Below, in pieces: positions 40,479 through 49,594 of a stretch of 64,000 nt of DNA. A model generated the notes under the pieces. That model was given only the letters and a program-made list of their open reading frames with translations, ran no database searches and was not told where the DNA came from. Origin of the DNA: Fuerstiella marisgermanici. Lineage in GTDB: Bacteria > Planctomycetota > Planctomycetia > Planctomycetales > Planctomycetaceae. The DNA lies in NCBI RefSeq assembly GCF_001983935.1, contig NZ_CP017641.1, positions 8,544,001 to 8,608,000 on the forward strand, in the 5' to 3' direction. Position 1 is the first letter of the stretch. Each line of letters starts with the position of its first letter. The translations under genes were made by a program, and so were the position numbers.

Positions 40479-42569
40479 CTACTTGCGGCGTTCGAGCACA
40501 AGAAAGTGGCCGTTGGTCGTGTCTGGCAGCAGCCGCCACTCGGGATCATCCGCTTGAAGTTCGGGGACATCCTCTGGGCGGCGAATCTCGCTGTAACGAT
40601 GCCCCGTATCGATCACGATGTAGTCCGTGTCCGGCGGCACACCCTTCTGATAGTTGTTGACCGCTCGCACATAGCCGCTGTAATCATAAGATCGTTCACA
40701 GTGAGTCAGCCGAGTGTGAATGTAATCGGTGGATGCCACTCGTGCGGACGGCGGAATTTGTTCCACGACACGATTCACCATTGCCGCGCGTTCCAGCATG
40801 GCGCGATCCGACAGCGTGTACAACGCTGTGCGACTGAACGGCGATTCAGTGGACCAAAATGTCAGGCCCAACGGCGTTGTGGAAGCTGGTAGCGATGTAA
40901 ACAAACAGCACAGTAAAACCAGCAACGCGGCTGATGCGGCCGAGCCATTCCTGAACCGCGACAACGCGACAGCAGCCGCCCAAAATAGAACCGGCAGCAG
41001 CGGTGCATGAAAGTGGTGATACGGAATGGGCGGCAGGCTGCCGTCACCAAGCTGGATCAGGCTAAGCATCACAAACGTTAGCACACCCGCAGCCAGCAGG
41101 AACACTCGCCGCAGCGGCAGAAACGCCAGCGGCCCCAGAAACGTAACTCCATATAACAACGTGCGGAGACTGAAAATTTGAGTCAGCACTTTGGCCGGAT
41201 GAGTGATCGTGGTTTGAATCAATTCGCGTGGACTGCGGCCCAGATCACCAAAGTAGCGGCTGTAATGCACAGCGGCCCCGGCTCGAAACGCCGGAATCAC
41301 CACCAGCACGACAGCCAATAGGTACAGGACCGAAAAAGCGGCCATGCCGAAGCACCACCACTCGGCTTTGCGGTCTGTCTCCAGCGGCCGCCTTGGTTCT
41401 CCTGACTGCTCTTCGCCACTTTTAACGATCTTACGACGGCGTCGAAGAGCCAACATTCCCATCACGAGCATCAACGGGAAGGTGATCAACGCCATGTCTT
41501 CTTTCGCGGACAATGCCAGCACCAGGCATAAGGCCGCCAGCCCAAACCGACCCCGTTCGACCAAATCAATCAGCCAGAACAGAAACGGCAGTCCCAGCAC
41601 TATGGGCCGAAACGTTTTCTGGTCGATCGCGATATCCAGAAAGTGCATCGGAAAGAAGAACAGCCATGCAATCCCCACCATCGCTGCGGCAGTCGCATCC
41701 TTCGAGTGCCGTTTGGCGATGCAGTAAATCGGAATCGAGCAGCTCGCGAGCGCCGCGGATTCCGCCATTTCCAACAGCAGATGGGAAGGCCAGAGCATAT
41801 GTAACGGCAGCAGCAATAGGTGGATTACCTGAATGTGCTCGCCCAGAAAAAGGCCCTGATCCAGATAGCTTCGAAACCCCTTCCCGTGCCAAACGTTCCA
41901 CAGGTGTTCTTCGTACATGGCCGAATCCCCGTGGGGAATCAGCAGGTTTTCATACAGACGATAATTCATCCAGAAGGAAACGGCCGCCCACGCAGCGGCG
42001 AACATCACCATCAGTGAAAATGCTGTTCTACCAGACAACTGCGCGACGTCAGGCCCACTGGTCGGCACAAACAGCAGTGCATCCAGCCACACCCACACCA
42101 CAAACGCGATGCTCAACATCAGCCACAGCGGCAGCACGCCAGCTGCAAACTGCAGCACACCGGCGGCCCCGATGCTTCCGACCAACCACACCAGCCACCA
42201 TGCCGATCCGATCAACAGCGCGTAGCTTGATGTCATAAGCGCATTTGCAATTCGAAGGTTTCGCTGCGGCTGGCCCAGACGGCGACAACGGAACCAAGCC
42301 GCTGCGATGGCGACGCCGCTGATCGAAAACACGCTAAGAAAAACCGGAAGCAATGTAACGGACGGTGTTCGGACTCCTGCTGCATTGACCTCAGCTGTCC
42401 CGCCCAGCAATGTTGCCAGCCAGAGATTGATGTCGTTGGGCCACAGCAGGCCGCGAGCTTCGTCAGACGTTACCAAGGCGGAAACCGCCCATGCGAATAC
42501 GCCCACGGACGCCAAGAACAGCGTCGTCGCTTGCACCAGCCTTCGATTTTCCGGGCGAGATCTCATCAT
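40479..42569 (-). CDS. DUF2079 multi-spanning membrane protein
   Basis: 696 residues with about twelve hydrophobic segments. The family signature is present: LIPHGDSAMYEEHLWNVW, the segment GKGFRSYLDQGLFLGEHIQV, LLLPLHMLWPSHLLLE and the C-terminal soluble part with TDYIVIDTGHRY. DUF2079 proteins share fold features with GT-C glycosyltransferases of the dolichyl-mannosyltransferase type. Action on a polyprenyl-linked sugar at the outer face of the membrane is therefore plausible but not shown. The gene is divergent from the alpha/beta-hydrolase lipoprotein and ends against the 248-bp repeat. Confidence 0.9.
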   Translation of the reverse strand: MMRSRPENRRLVQATTLFLASVGVFAWAVSALVTSDEARGLLWPNDINLWLATLLGGTAEVNAAGVRTPSVTLLPVFLSVFSISGVAIAAAWFRCRRLGQPQRNLRIANALMTSSYALLIGSAWWLVWLVGSIGAAGVLQFAAGVLPLWLMLSIAFVVWVWLDALLFVPTSGPDVAQLSGRTAFSLMVMFAAAWAAVSFWMNYRLYENLLIPHGDSAMYEEHLWNVWHGKGFRSYLDQGLFLGEHIQVIHLLLLPLHMLWPSHLLLEMAESAALASCSIPIYCIAKRHSKDATAAAMVGIAWLFFFPMHFLDIAIDQKTFRPIVLGLPFLFWLIDLVERGRFGLAALCLVLALSAKEDMALITFPLMLVMGMLALRRRRKIVKSGEEQSGEPRRPLETDRKAEWWCFGMAAFSVLYLLAVVLVVIPAFRAGAAVHYSRYFGDLGRSPRELIQTTITHPAKVLTQIFSLRTLLYGVTFLGPLAFLPLRRVFLLAAGVLTFVMLSLIQLGDGSLPPIPYHHFHAPLLPVLFWAAAVALSRFRNGSAASAALLVLLCCLFTSLPASTTPLGLTFWSTESPFSRTALYTLSDRAMLERAAMVNRVVEQIPPSARVASTDYIHTRLTHCERSYDYSGYVRAVNNYQKGVPPDTDYIVIDTGHRYSEIRRPEDVPELQADDPEWRLLPDTTNGHFLVLERRK

Positions 42570-42816
42570 TGACCGAAATGATTCACCATTTTATTTGCAT
42601 ACATTGGCCCCGCCGGGCAGGAATGCCAGCGTCAACACTGGCATTGACCTAAATCCCGCCTCGTAAGACTCTACGCTACCTTTCCTGTCAATCACCGGAA
42701 GTCTTATTCGGCTTTCCGCCTGTCGCCATAAAGCCAACCAGTCAAACGACTTCCGGTTCTGTAATATCCTGATCTGACGAATTGCCGTCCATTGCGATGG
42801 CTCATTTTCCTCGGAC

Positions 42817-44787
42817 ATGCGCTACCGTTCCGCCGCAAAATCGATTCGACTGCTGATTCTGCTTGCCGCCGCCTGCTCTGTGGTAAGCGGGCTGGGGGGC
42901 TGTACGACTGTCCAGTTTGTCGAATTGCGAGAAAAACCTTCGAATCCGATCACAGGACGCCTGACGCTTTCGGCGTTTGGCGACGCAGGCCCGTCCGCCA
43001 GAACGAATCGCTTTCTAGCTGGAACTTCGTACGCAGGCGGCGACGATTATCTGCGAATGCTGAGGCATTGCCGCATGCGGATTAACGGGTGGAATCGCCA
43101 CGAAGCATTGCACGCCACGGCCGAACTGAATTATCTCGCCGCAGAAAACGCGAAACGGTCCGACCCGGGCCTGGCCATGGAGTTGTATCTGGATGCCGCT
43201 CGGTTTAGCTGGGACTACGTTACGACCCCGGCTCCGGACGGCCGCCTTGCCGATCCCAATTCGAATCCACATCGGGAAACGAGCGAGGTCTACAACACCA
43301 GCCTGGAGCAACTACTGAGGCTCGCGAAGAGCAGCGGCGATTATCACCTCGGCCGTTCCATTCGCCTGCCCGTTAGTGGTCGGCTGATGCAAGTCGAAAT
43401 CCCCTACCCCACGCGTTGGCTGAGTGCCGAGCAGATTGGTGAATTTGATTTCGTATCAAACTACGAACTTAAGAACCTCAGAAACCGGCACGCCAAACCG
43501 GGCCTGGGAGTGCCCGTGATGGTTCGCCGAAAACGTCAGGCATCTGAGAAGAACCTTGAGACGTATTACGAGGACGGCCTGAGTTTTCCAGTGACGCTGG
43601 TTGCCAGATTTCCGCCCGCCGATCCGCGCGTGTCTCCGACGGAGCAGAACGTCCGGTTGCAGATGTTTGACCCTCGCGAATCCGACGGTGTTATCGTTGA
43701 TCGCACGTTGCTGCCGCTGGAATCGGATCTCAGTACGCCGCTGGCTTGGTTCCTGACCAACCCGAAGAAATCGCTGCTGGAAACGTTCGCTTTTCTGCGC
43801 CCGGATAAGGCTCGACACCTGGAAGGTCTTTACATGATCACGCCGTACGACCCGGACCGCATTCCTGTGTTGATGGTGCATGGCGTTTGGTCGAGTCCTA
43901 TGACGTGGATGGAAATGTTCAACGACCTGCAAAACGATCCGCTGTTGCGGGACAAATACCAATTCTGGTTTTACATGTATCCCACGGGCGAACCACTCAC
44001 TTTTGCTGCCGCCAATCTGCGAGACCGCTTGAAGGGGCTGCGGCATCGCTGCGATCCGCACGGACGGAACGACAAGCTGGACCAAATGGTCGTGGTCGGA
44101 CACAGTATGGGCGGATTGATGTCGTACCTGTTGACCGTCGACAGCGAAGACAAACTTTGGAATTCACTTAGCAAAATTCCAGTCGAACAGATTCAGGGTG
44201 ATCCGGAAGTTCAGAACGAAATTCGCCGTGTGTTCTTCTTCGAAAAGGACAATTCAATTGATCGAGTGGTCACGATTGCGAGTCCGTTTAGGGGCAGTGG
44301 CTATGCGAATCGTTTCACGCGTTGGCTGAGTGGCTCGCTGGTTTCGCTGCCGAATACGACGTCGCAGTTGAGTCAGTTGATCTTTCGTCAAAACAACCAA
44401 AGCATCTGGGATCGCGTTTTTGCGCCGAGAACGAGTCTGGATTCGCTGAACAAAAATTCGGCAGTAATCCGTTTGGTAAACCAGACGACGACGCCGCCGG
44501 AAGTGAAACATCACAACGTTGTCGGAGTCAGCAAAGGCAAGTCAGAGTCTGACTGGACGGACGGAGTCGTGCGATTCCGCAGCGCGAGCCGAGCGGATGC
44601 GGACAGCGAAATTACTGTTGAGGCCGGCCACAGCGAAGTTCATCGTCATCCAACGGCGATTGCTGAAGTACGTCGCGTCCTGCTGGAACATCTGGACGAC
44701 GTTGCGATTAAGCGTTATCCAGTCGTCCCGCTAAGTCACGGTGTCATCAACAATACCCCGCCACCGACCAGAAAGCTGGCACCCTGA
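42817..44787 (+). CDS. Alpha/beta-hydrolase lipoprotein
   Basis: 656 residues. Lipoprotein signal with lipobox LGGC (Cys29). The N-terminal 340 residues are mixed and unassigned. The alpha/beta-hydrolase domain follows: VLMVHGVWSSPMTWMEMFNDL supplies the oxyanion strand, and the nucleophile elbow GHSMGGLMSYLL (Ser near residue 430) is clear. The catalytic His is likely in the final part (GHSEVHRHP). It is probably an envelope-anchored esterase or lipase. Downstream the FAD oxidoreductase runs convergently, only 11 bp away. Confidence 0.87.
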   Translation: MRYRSAAKSIRLLILLAAACSVVSGLGGCTTVQFVELREKPSNPITGRLTLSAFGDAGPSARTNRFLAGTSYAGGDDYLRMLRHCRMRINGWNRHEALHATAELNYLAAENAKRSDPGLAMELYLDAARFSWDYVTTPAPDGRLADPNSNPHRETSEVYNTSLEQLLRLAKSSGDYHLGRSIRLPVSGRLMQVEIPYPTRWLSAEQIGEFDFVSNYELKNLRNRHAKPGLGVPVMVRRKRQASEKNLETYYEDGLSFPVTLVARFPPADPRVSPTEQNVRLQMFDPRESDGVIVDRTLLPLESDLSTPLAWFLTNPKKSLLETFAFLRPDKARHLEGLYMITPYDPDRIPVLMVHGVWSSPMTWMEMFNDLQNDPLLRDKYQFWFYMYPTGEPLTFAAANLRDRLKGLRHRCDPHGRNDKLDQMVVVGHSMGGLMSYLLTVDSEDKLWNSLSKIPVEQIQGDPEVQNEIRRVFFFEKDNSIDRVVTIASPFRGSGYANRFTRWLSGSLVSLPNTTSQLSQLIFRQNNQSIWDRVFAPRTSLDSLNKNSAVIRLVNQTTTPPEVKHHNVVGVSKGKSESDWTDGVVRFRSASRADADSEITVEAGHSEVHRHPTAIAEVRRVLLEHLDDVAIKRYPVVPLSHGVINNTPPPTRKLAP

Positions 44788-44798
44788 CGAGGCGAACC

Positions 44799-46274
44799 TC
44801 ATCCCGGGGCTGCCGTTTTCGCGTACATGCCTTCACACCGGTCATCCAGCAGCCCGACGTGATTCCACGGGGCGATCGTGATTCGTAACCAGTCTCGAAA
44901 TCGTCGACATGCGGATTCCGAGCGCCCCTCTTCAATCGCGAGCTGTAGTTGGCTCCGAGCATCCAAAACCACGCGCCGGAAATCTTTATCGGTGGCTCGA
45001 AGGAACGCTTCGCCCGAACCGTCTGCCGTTTGCTCCATCGACGTGACGGCGGCGAAGTAGAGCATGCACCAGTCGCACCACAGTGGGAAGCTCGGCAACG
45101 CTGCATAACAGCCTTCGACCAGCGCATCGATCAAACGAATTTCATCGATGGTGCGGGCCGAGTAGTCTTCCAGGAACCTATGCCGAGATGTGGTAGAAAG
45201 GTCAGGCTGTAGAATGTGTGCCAGCCGTTTAACGCCGAACAACGTGTGGGCGATCCCGGTGCTGTGAAGCGGGCCAATGAATCCGGCCGTGTTCGGAAGT
45301 GCGGCCCAGTTGTGACCTGCCGCTTGAGTCGTCAAACGCTGTAGCCGCCCAGACATTCTTAATCCATCGGCCGGGCGGGCAACTTTCGCATCGGCAAACT
45401 GCGCCCGCAGAAATGGAAACCGTTGCACTTGCCGTTCCCAGATTTCCATTGGTAACGTCGGCAGGGAGACACGATTTCGATCGACGACAAACCCCGCGCT
45501 GACGGTGTCGTCGTCGAAACGCAGCTGCCACATCCAGCCGTCATCCAGCACGTGATGCACAGCCGCAGAATCGCATGGAAACGGGTGCCGATTTGTCGCC
45601 AGCCCGGCATTCGACAACATTTGCTCCACCGGCACGACGTTCTGAAAATGAGCGAACACCGCTGCCGAATTCGTTTTGAGCAACTCCGTTTGATTGGCGA
45701 CACCAAGATGCCGCAAGACCGCACCGGAACCGCCGGTCGCGTCAACGACAAACGGTGCAGTCACATGGAACTCGCCACCGTCACGAGTGGAAACGGCTTG
45801 CCACTGTGAATCGGACGATAGCAACTCGTACTGCGCATTTTGGAACTGCAACACTCCTTCTGTTTCTGCCATCTGAAAAAACAGATGGTCCATGTCACTT
45901 CTGAGCCAGTGAGTGTCAGACGAGTCGTTGCTGGTGCTGGCGGCGACCAGCAACTGATGAGCCTCGTCGAAAGCTTGTTGTGGTTTGTGACCGAAGTAGC
46001 TGAAGCCTCGTTTTGCTCCGCACATGACTTCAGGGAACTCGCGTTTCCATGTGCCATATTTCGTCAGCGGCTTGAGATCAGGCAAGTCGTATCGTTCGGC
46101 CAACATACTGAGCGTGGCGTCGGCCAGCGGCGTCGAGGATTCGCCGATTGCAAAACGCGGATGGGACTCACGATCGATGACCGCCACTCGCCGACCCGAC
46201 TTCGCCAGAATCAGACTCAGCAGGCTGCCACCGAATCCGGAGCCGAGAATGAGCACGTCCACGGAACCAGTCAT
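44799..46274 (-). CDS. FAD-dependent oxidoreductase, halogenase/geranylgeranyl-reductase-like
   Basis: 491 residues from the ATG at 46274, whose ATGA overlaps the TGA of the radical SAM gene; the frame is open 12 codons further. Rossmann FAD motif GSGFGGSLLSLILAKSGRRVAVIDRE with the terminal acid typical of FAD. Family features are FAIGESSTPLADATL and the conserved FVVDATGGSGAVLRHLGV. The segment GWMWQLRFDDDTVSAGFVVD corresponds to the region where tryptophan halogenases carry W-x-W-x-I-P, here changed to WMWQLR. So it is in the Trp-halogenase/GGR clan but probably not a classic tryptophan halogenase. Substrate unknown. Confidence 0.87.
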   Translation of the reverse strand: MTGSVDVLILGSGFGGSLLSLILAKSGRRVAVIDRESHPRFAIGESSTPLADATLSMLAERYDLPDLKPLTKYGTWKREFPEVMCGAKRGFSYFGHKPQQAFDEAHQLLVAASTSNDSSDTHWLRSDMDHLFFQMAETEGVLQFQNAQYELLSSDSQWQAVSTRDGGEFHVTAPFVVDATGGSGAVLRHLGVANQTELLKTNSAAVFAHFQNVVPVEQMLSNAGLATNRHPFPCDSAAVHHVLDDGWMWQLRFDDDTVSAGFVVDRNRVSLPTLPMEIWERQVQRFPFLRAQFADAKVARPADGLRMSGRLQRLTTQAAGHNWAALPNTAGFIGPLHSTGIAHTLFGVKRLAHILQPDLSTTSRHRFLEDYSARTIDEIRLIDALVEGCYAALPSFPLWCDWCMLYFAAVTSMEQTADGSGEAFLRATDKDFRRVVLDARSQLQLAIEEGRSESACRRFRDWLRITIAPWNHVGLLDDRCEGMYAKTAAPG

Positions 46275-47215
46275 GGCGACGTTTCCGATGTTACAGCACA
46301 CGCCGTGCATTCAATCGGCGGTGGCAATTGCTGAGTCAGGTTGATCTCACTCAGTCGCTTTATCCTCGCGTCGGCACAGACGTCGCACGCTGCAAACTGC
46401 CGCACGTCCCACAGATCTGCAAACACTCGCCCGCGCTTCCATGCGACGGCTTCCTGCAGAACGACTTCCAGCGAAGTTAGCTGTGGCGGGGTGAATCGGC
46501 CACGTTGCTCAAGCTGTTCCATGATCCCGTTGCCAGTGCGGGTTGGAATAACGGCGCAACAGTCGACGCCGCAGTCAAAGGCGAACCGGACGGATTCGAT
46601 TGCTCGCTGAACACCTTCGTCTTCCGGTGTGTCAGGCGGACGCAGCAGGATGAAGGTTCGCAGTCGAATGTGATTCTGCCGCAGAGATTCACAAGCCGTC
46701 GCGAAGTCGCCGACTGTCATCTGCTTGTTCAATTTGGCCAGAGTCGGTTCATGAGACGTCTCCAGCCCCATCGCGATTTCCAGCTGCGTCCCGCACAACT
46801 CCTGAAACTCAACGCAGCGGTCACTGCACAGTTGCGGATGGTTTTCGACGATGACCGACTTGAAGCCGCCAACCAGTTCTGCAATTGCTGGGAAGTCTTT
46901 GGGCGGAATCGCCTGAGCGTCGAAAAAGTTTCCGCTGTTGTACAGTTTAATGTGCTGAGCTGCTGGCAGCGATTCGAGAGCGTGGCGAATCTGTGTGGGA
47001 ATCGCTCCGACGGGAACTCGCTGGTCGGTGGTGCTCTGCCACAGGTCACACATCAGACAGCGAAATGGGCACTCCCGATTTGTTAAGAAAATCGTGGCGA
47101 CGTCTTCAACGATTCCATTGGCTGACAATTCCGGTTCCACGATCGCGTGATACGCTCGGAACGGATCCACGGAATTTTTCGGCCCGCGCGCCGCAAGGAT
47201 GTCTACGTCATTCAT
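46271..47215 (-). CDS. Radical SAM protein, Elp3/RaSEA-like
   Basis: 314 residues. [4Fe-4S] cluster motif C49-x3-C53-x2-C56 in NRECPFRCLMCDLW. Elp3/archaeosine-RaSEA-like features follow: KLYNSGNFFDA, VIVENHPQLCSD and FILLRPPDTPEDEGV, plus a glycine-rich barrel end. The C-terminus carries a second set of four cysteines (CDVC and CTAC), possibly another Fe-S or Zn site. It makes a 5'-deoxyadenosyl radical; the substrate is unknown. It is coupled by a 4-bp ATGA overlap to the FAD oxidoreductase, which strongly suggests one pathway. Confidence 0.87.
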   Translation of the reverse strand: MNDVDILAARGPKNSVDPFRAYHAIVEPELSANGIVEDVATIFLTNRECPFRCLMCDLWQSTTDQRVPVGAIPTQIRHALESLPAAQHIKLYNSGNFFDAQAIPPKDFPAIAELVGGFKSVIVENHPQLCSDRCVEFQELCGTQLEIAMGLETSHEPTLAKLNKQMTVGDFATACESLRQNHIRLRTFILLRPPDTPEDEGVQRAIESVRFAFDCGVDCCAVIPTRTGNGIMEQLEQRGRFTPPQLTSLEVVLQEAVAWKRGRVFADLWDVRQFAACDVCADARIKRLSEINLTQQLPPPIECTACAVTSETSP

Positions 47216-47268
47216 AGTCTATCAAGTGCCCGGTCCCCAGTAGGCCGACCGCAGCCGGGAATCTGAGT

Positions 47269-47853
47269 TCACGCCAGGCCGGTGTCCTGCAACGCTTCTT
47301 CCAACAATTCCGCGACACGCAGAACGGTCGCCCATTTCATAAGATAGTCAATGTCGAGATTGTGTTGCTGGACTGTCAGGACATTTCGAATATCCAGCAA
47401 CTGCCGCTCGGAAATTCGATTTCCTTTTTCGTACCACACGAGCTTGTTCAGGACGATGTCTTTCGGTGCCGTGATCCAGACTTCCAGTCCGTCGCCTTCC
47501 GGACCGAACCAGCGGCGAACGCACCGGCTCATTGCCTGTTGATCGAACTCCCGATCCTTCAGAACAAATATGTCCACTTTTAGGGAGGTCGGATAATGAA
47601 TGAGATTGAACGACGACCGCCGAGTCACGGCATCCCGAATGGAAGGCACGCTAACGTAAAAATCTTCGCCCAGAAAATCGGCCAATGGTTGAGCATGGCT
47701 TACGTCGAGATCAGCTACGACATCCGCGTCGTTTGTCGAACGGGGAGCGCTCCAGGAACTGCTGGCGAGTGACCCGCCAACACAATGACGGATGTTTTTG
47801 CGTTCCAGAAATTCGATCACGGGGCGTAGAGCTGCGTAAATGTCGGTGTCCAT
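47269..47853 (-). CDS. Polymerase-beta-superfamily nucleotidyltransferase
   Basis: 194 residues from the ATG at 47853, one base after the stop of the upstream small gene; the frame is open 13 codons further. NTase motif: GGSLASS (residues about 26-32), then TNDADVVADL, giving G-G-S-x(n)-D-x-D, and a third Asp in KVDIFVL. The C-terminal helices contain APKDIVLNKLVWY. This resembles DUF6036-like nucleotidyltransferases, often found beside small partner genes, and the MNT/AbiEii style of toxin or antitoxin. It would transfer a nucleotide to a protein or RNA. Whether it acts as a toxin, antitoxin or housekeeping enzyme is not known. Confidence 0.85.
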   Translation of the reverse strand: MDTDIYAALRPVIEFLERKNIRHCVGGSLASSSWSAPRSTNDADVVADLDVSHAQPLADFLGEDFYVSVPSIRDAVTRRSSFNLIHYPTSLKVDIFVLKDREFDQQAMSRCVRRWFGPEGDGLEVWITAPKDIVLNKLVWYEKGNRISERQLLDIRNVLTVQQHNLDIDYLMKWATVLRVAELLEEALQDTGLA

Positions 47854-47854
47854 A

Positions 47855-48106
47855 TCATGGCATCCGGGCACGAACAGCAGCGGCGAGCGCACGGCCGTAG
47901 TTGAGTTCGATCAGCATTAGTTTTCGGTCGCGTGCGGTCATTTCGGGATAGGCATCCTCGATCGCCCGAACTGACTGAGCAAACGTGGCTCGGATGAGCG
48001 ATCTGGTGAGTTCCATCCGCTGAGAAACGGTCATCCGCCGGTAACACTCGTTCTGCACTGCCGCTGCTTCGGCAGAAGTATCGCTGAGTCCTGTTTGGCT
48101 TGCCAT
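47855..48106 (-). CDS. Small helical partner of the nucleotidyltransferase
   Basis: 83 residues (MASQTGLSDTSAEAAA...). Predicted all-helical, with YRRMTVSQRMELTRSLI and PEMTARDRKLMLIELNYGRALAAAVRARM. No DNA-binding, membrane or catalytic motif was recognised. Its TGA ends a single base before the ATG of the nucleotidyltransferase, so the two are almost certainly one translational unit. This order (small gene first) is usual for antitoxin-toxin operons. The region upstream (48107-48254) is short and free of genes. Confidence 0.75.
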   Translation of the reverse strand: MASQTGLSDTSAEAAAVQNECYRRMTVSQRMELTRSLIRATFAQSVRAIEDAYPEMTARDRKLMLIELNYGRALAAAVRARMP

Positions 48107-48175
48107 GATCTGTTCCTCATGTGTTCGGTTGTCGATACGTCACATTCTACGCGAGGCCAGTGCCTCAGACCATTC

Positions 48176-48215
48176 GAGCTGCCGCTCGGAAATGCTTGCG
48201 CTGGTCGTTGTGAAA
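48176..48215. repeat. Dispersed 40-bp repeat, copy B
   Basis: Counterpart of 24514-24553 with about 32 of 40 positions identical; lies in the gap between the nucleotidyltransferase pair and the asparagine-synthetase-like gene. Confidence 0.35.
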
Positions 48216-48254
48216 ACCTGACTCAACGCTAACAAATTACCGTTAACCAGAAGT

Positions 48255-49583
48255 CTACGCGAAGATTTCACGAAACGCATCTCGATAACATTGTTCGTCG
48301 GCCGGAAACAGGCTCGTAAACGTTGCATCATTTGCCACGCCGTGTTGGAACCGTCGTTTTTCGAAGACTGGCATCGTCAAGCCCGTGATCTGTTCGATGC
48401 CGCGTCGGACGATCTCACCCTTTAACGCATACAGCTTGTCGTGTTGCCAGTCGGTCAGTTCGATAAACGGGATGCCTTCAGATACTTCGATCACGTTGGG
48501 CAATGCGAAGGGACTGAGGTCTTTAAAACCGTACTTTCTTCCAGGAGCCCACGATCGCACGTGTCCGCGACTTTGTCCGCCGCTGTACGTCAGCGAATGC
48601 TTAATTGCGTCGACGCCCCAACCTTCGTGGTACAGCATCAAATTGTTGAGCACGCTGCGAATGGTTAGTTCACTGTTTTCTTCGATCGGGTAGTCCTTCA
48701 GATTTTCGTCGCCACCGTCGCCATCCAGCAGATACGTCCAGTCCGGGTACCGGTTGCGGATTTCGCGGCACAATGCCAACGTCATTGTGGCGGCCTGAAC
48801 GTCCAGCGGTTTGTAGTCCTCGATGACTCGAACGGCTTCTCGAAAATCGATCGCCGACGCGGGAACGTCGATGACTTCCAGAAACAGGCCCAGGTCCAGT
48901 TCGTTCATGAACTGGACGGCTTGAGCGGCATCCTGTCCTTCGTTGTCAACAGACAGCGTGAACGCCTTCAGCCTGGCGGGCGATTCGCCTCGTTTTAGCA
49001 TGCAGTCATAAGTCGCGCAGAACACGGCGCCGCTGTCGATGCCGCCGCTGAACAGTACGCCGATGGGTTCGGTAGACGGAATTTGATCCAGCCACTTTGC
49101 GATTTCAGTTTGCAGAGCCGCAATGTACGCGTAGCCGATTTTGTCCAGATCCGACGGCAGCCGATTTCGTTCCGGCTCAAAAAAACGGTCGTAGTTGGGG
49201 TTGGGATCCGGACAGCCGAGTAAAGCGATCTCGACGATATGATGAGCGGGCACCATTCTTGTGTACGACGGATGAAACTGGTCGGCCAGACCTTCGGCCT
49301 TCAGCCATTCCAGAATCTCTTCCATTCGTTCCGCTACAACAAGGCACGGCCCGGCGACTTGTTTCGCCAGAAAGTAACGCATTGGCCGTCCGATAGATCG
49401 AGCCATCCGGACGATGTTTCCATTGCGATGCACGAGGGCAAACTGACCATCAATGCTTCTCAGTTTTTTTGCGTCGCCGCTGCCAAGAATTTCAACGGCT
49501 TGTTCTGCCGTGACGTTGAAGATCGTGTTCGCTTCAGGATCGAGCAGATTCACAAAGCGTTCGATGTAGGCATGTTCCGACAT
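48255..49583 (-). CDS. Asparagine-synthetase-like protein lacking the glutaminase cysteine
   Basis: 442 residues from the ATG at 49583 (MSEHAYIERFVNLL); 31 further upstream codons are open but not supported. The synthetase domain has the PP-loop ATP motif LFSGGIDSGAV and the pattern YLLDGDGGDEN seen in AsnB. The N-terminal 170 residues look like a degenerate Ntn glutaminase domain (IDGQFALVHRNGNIVRMARS) but position 2 is Ser, not the catalytic Cys. So glutamine cannot be the ammonia source by the usual mechanism. It may use ammonia or ligate another amine, as do beta-lactam synthetase and lasso-peptide enzymes. It is 11 bp after the lipoprotein gene. Confidence 0.85.
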   Translation of the reverse strand: MSEHAYIERFVNLLDPEANTIFNVTAEQAVEILGSGDAKKLRSIDGQFALVHRNGNIVRMARSIGRPMRYFLAKQVAGPCLVVAERMEEILEWLKAEGLADQFHPSYTRMVPAHHIVEIALLGCPDPNPNYDRFFEPERNRLPSDLDKIGYAYIAALQTEIAKWLDQIPSTEPIGVLFSGGIDSGAVFCATYDCMLKRGESPARLKAFTLSVDNEGQDAAQAVQFMNELDLGLFLEVIDVPASAIDFREAVRVIEDYKPLDVQAATMTLALCREIRNRYPDWTYLLDGDGGDENLKDYPIEENSELTIRSVLNNLMLYHEGWGVDAIKHSLTYSGGQSRGHVRSWAPGRKYGFKDLSPFALPNVIEVSEGIPFIELTDWQHDKLYALKGEIVRRGIEQITGLTMPVFEKRRFQHGVANDATFTSLFPADEQCYRDAFREIFA

Positions 49584-49594
49584 GGCAATTCTTT

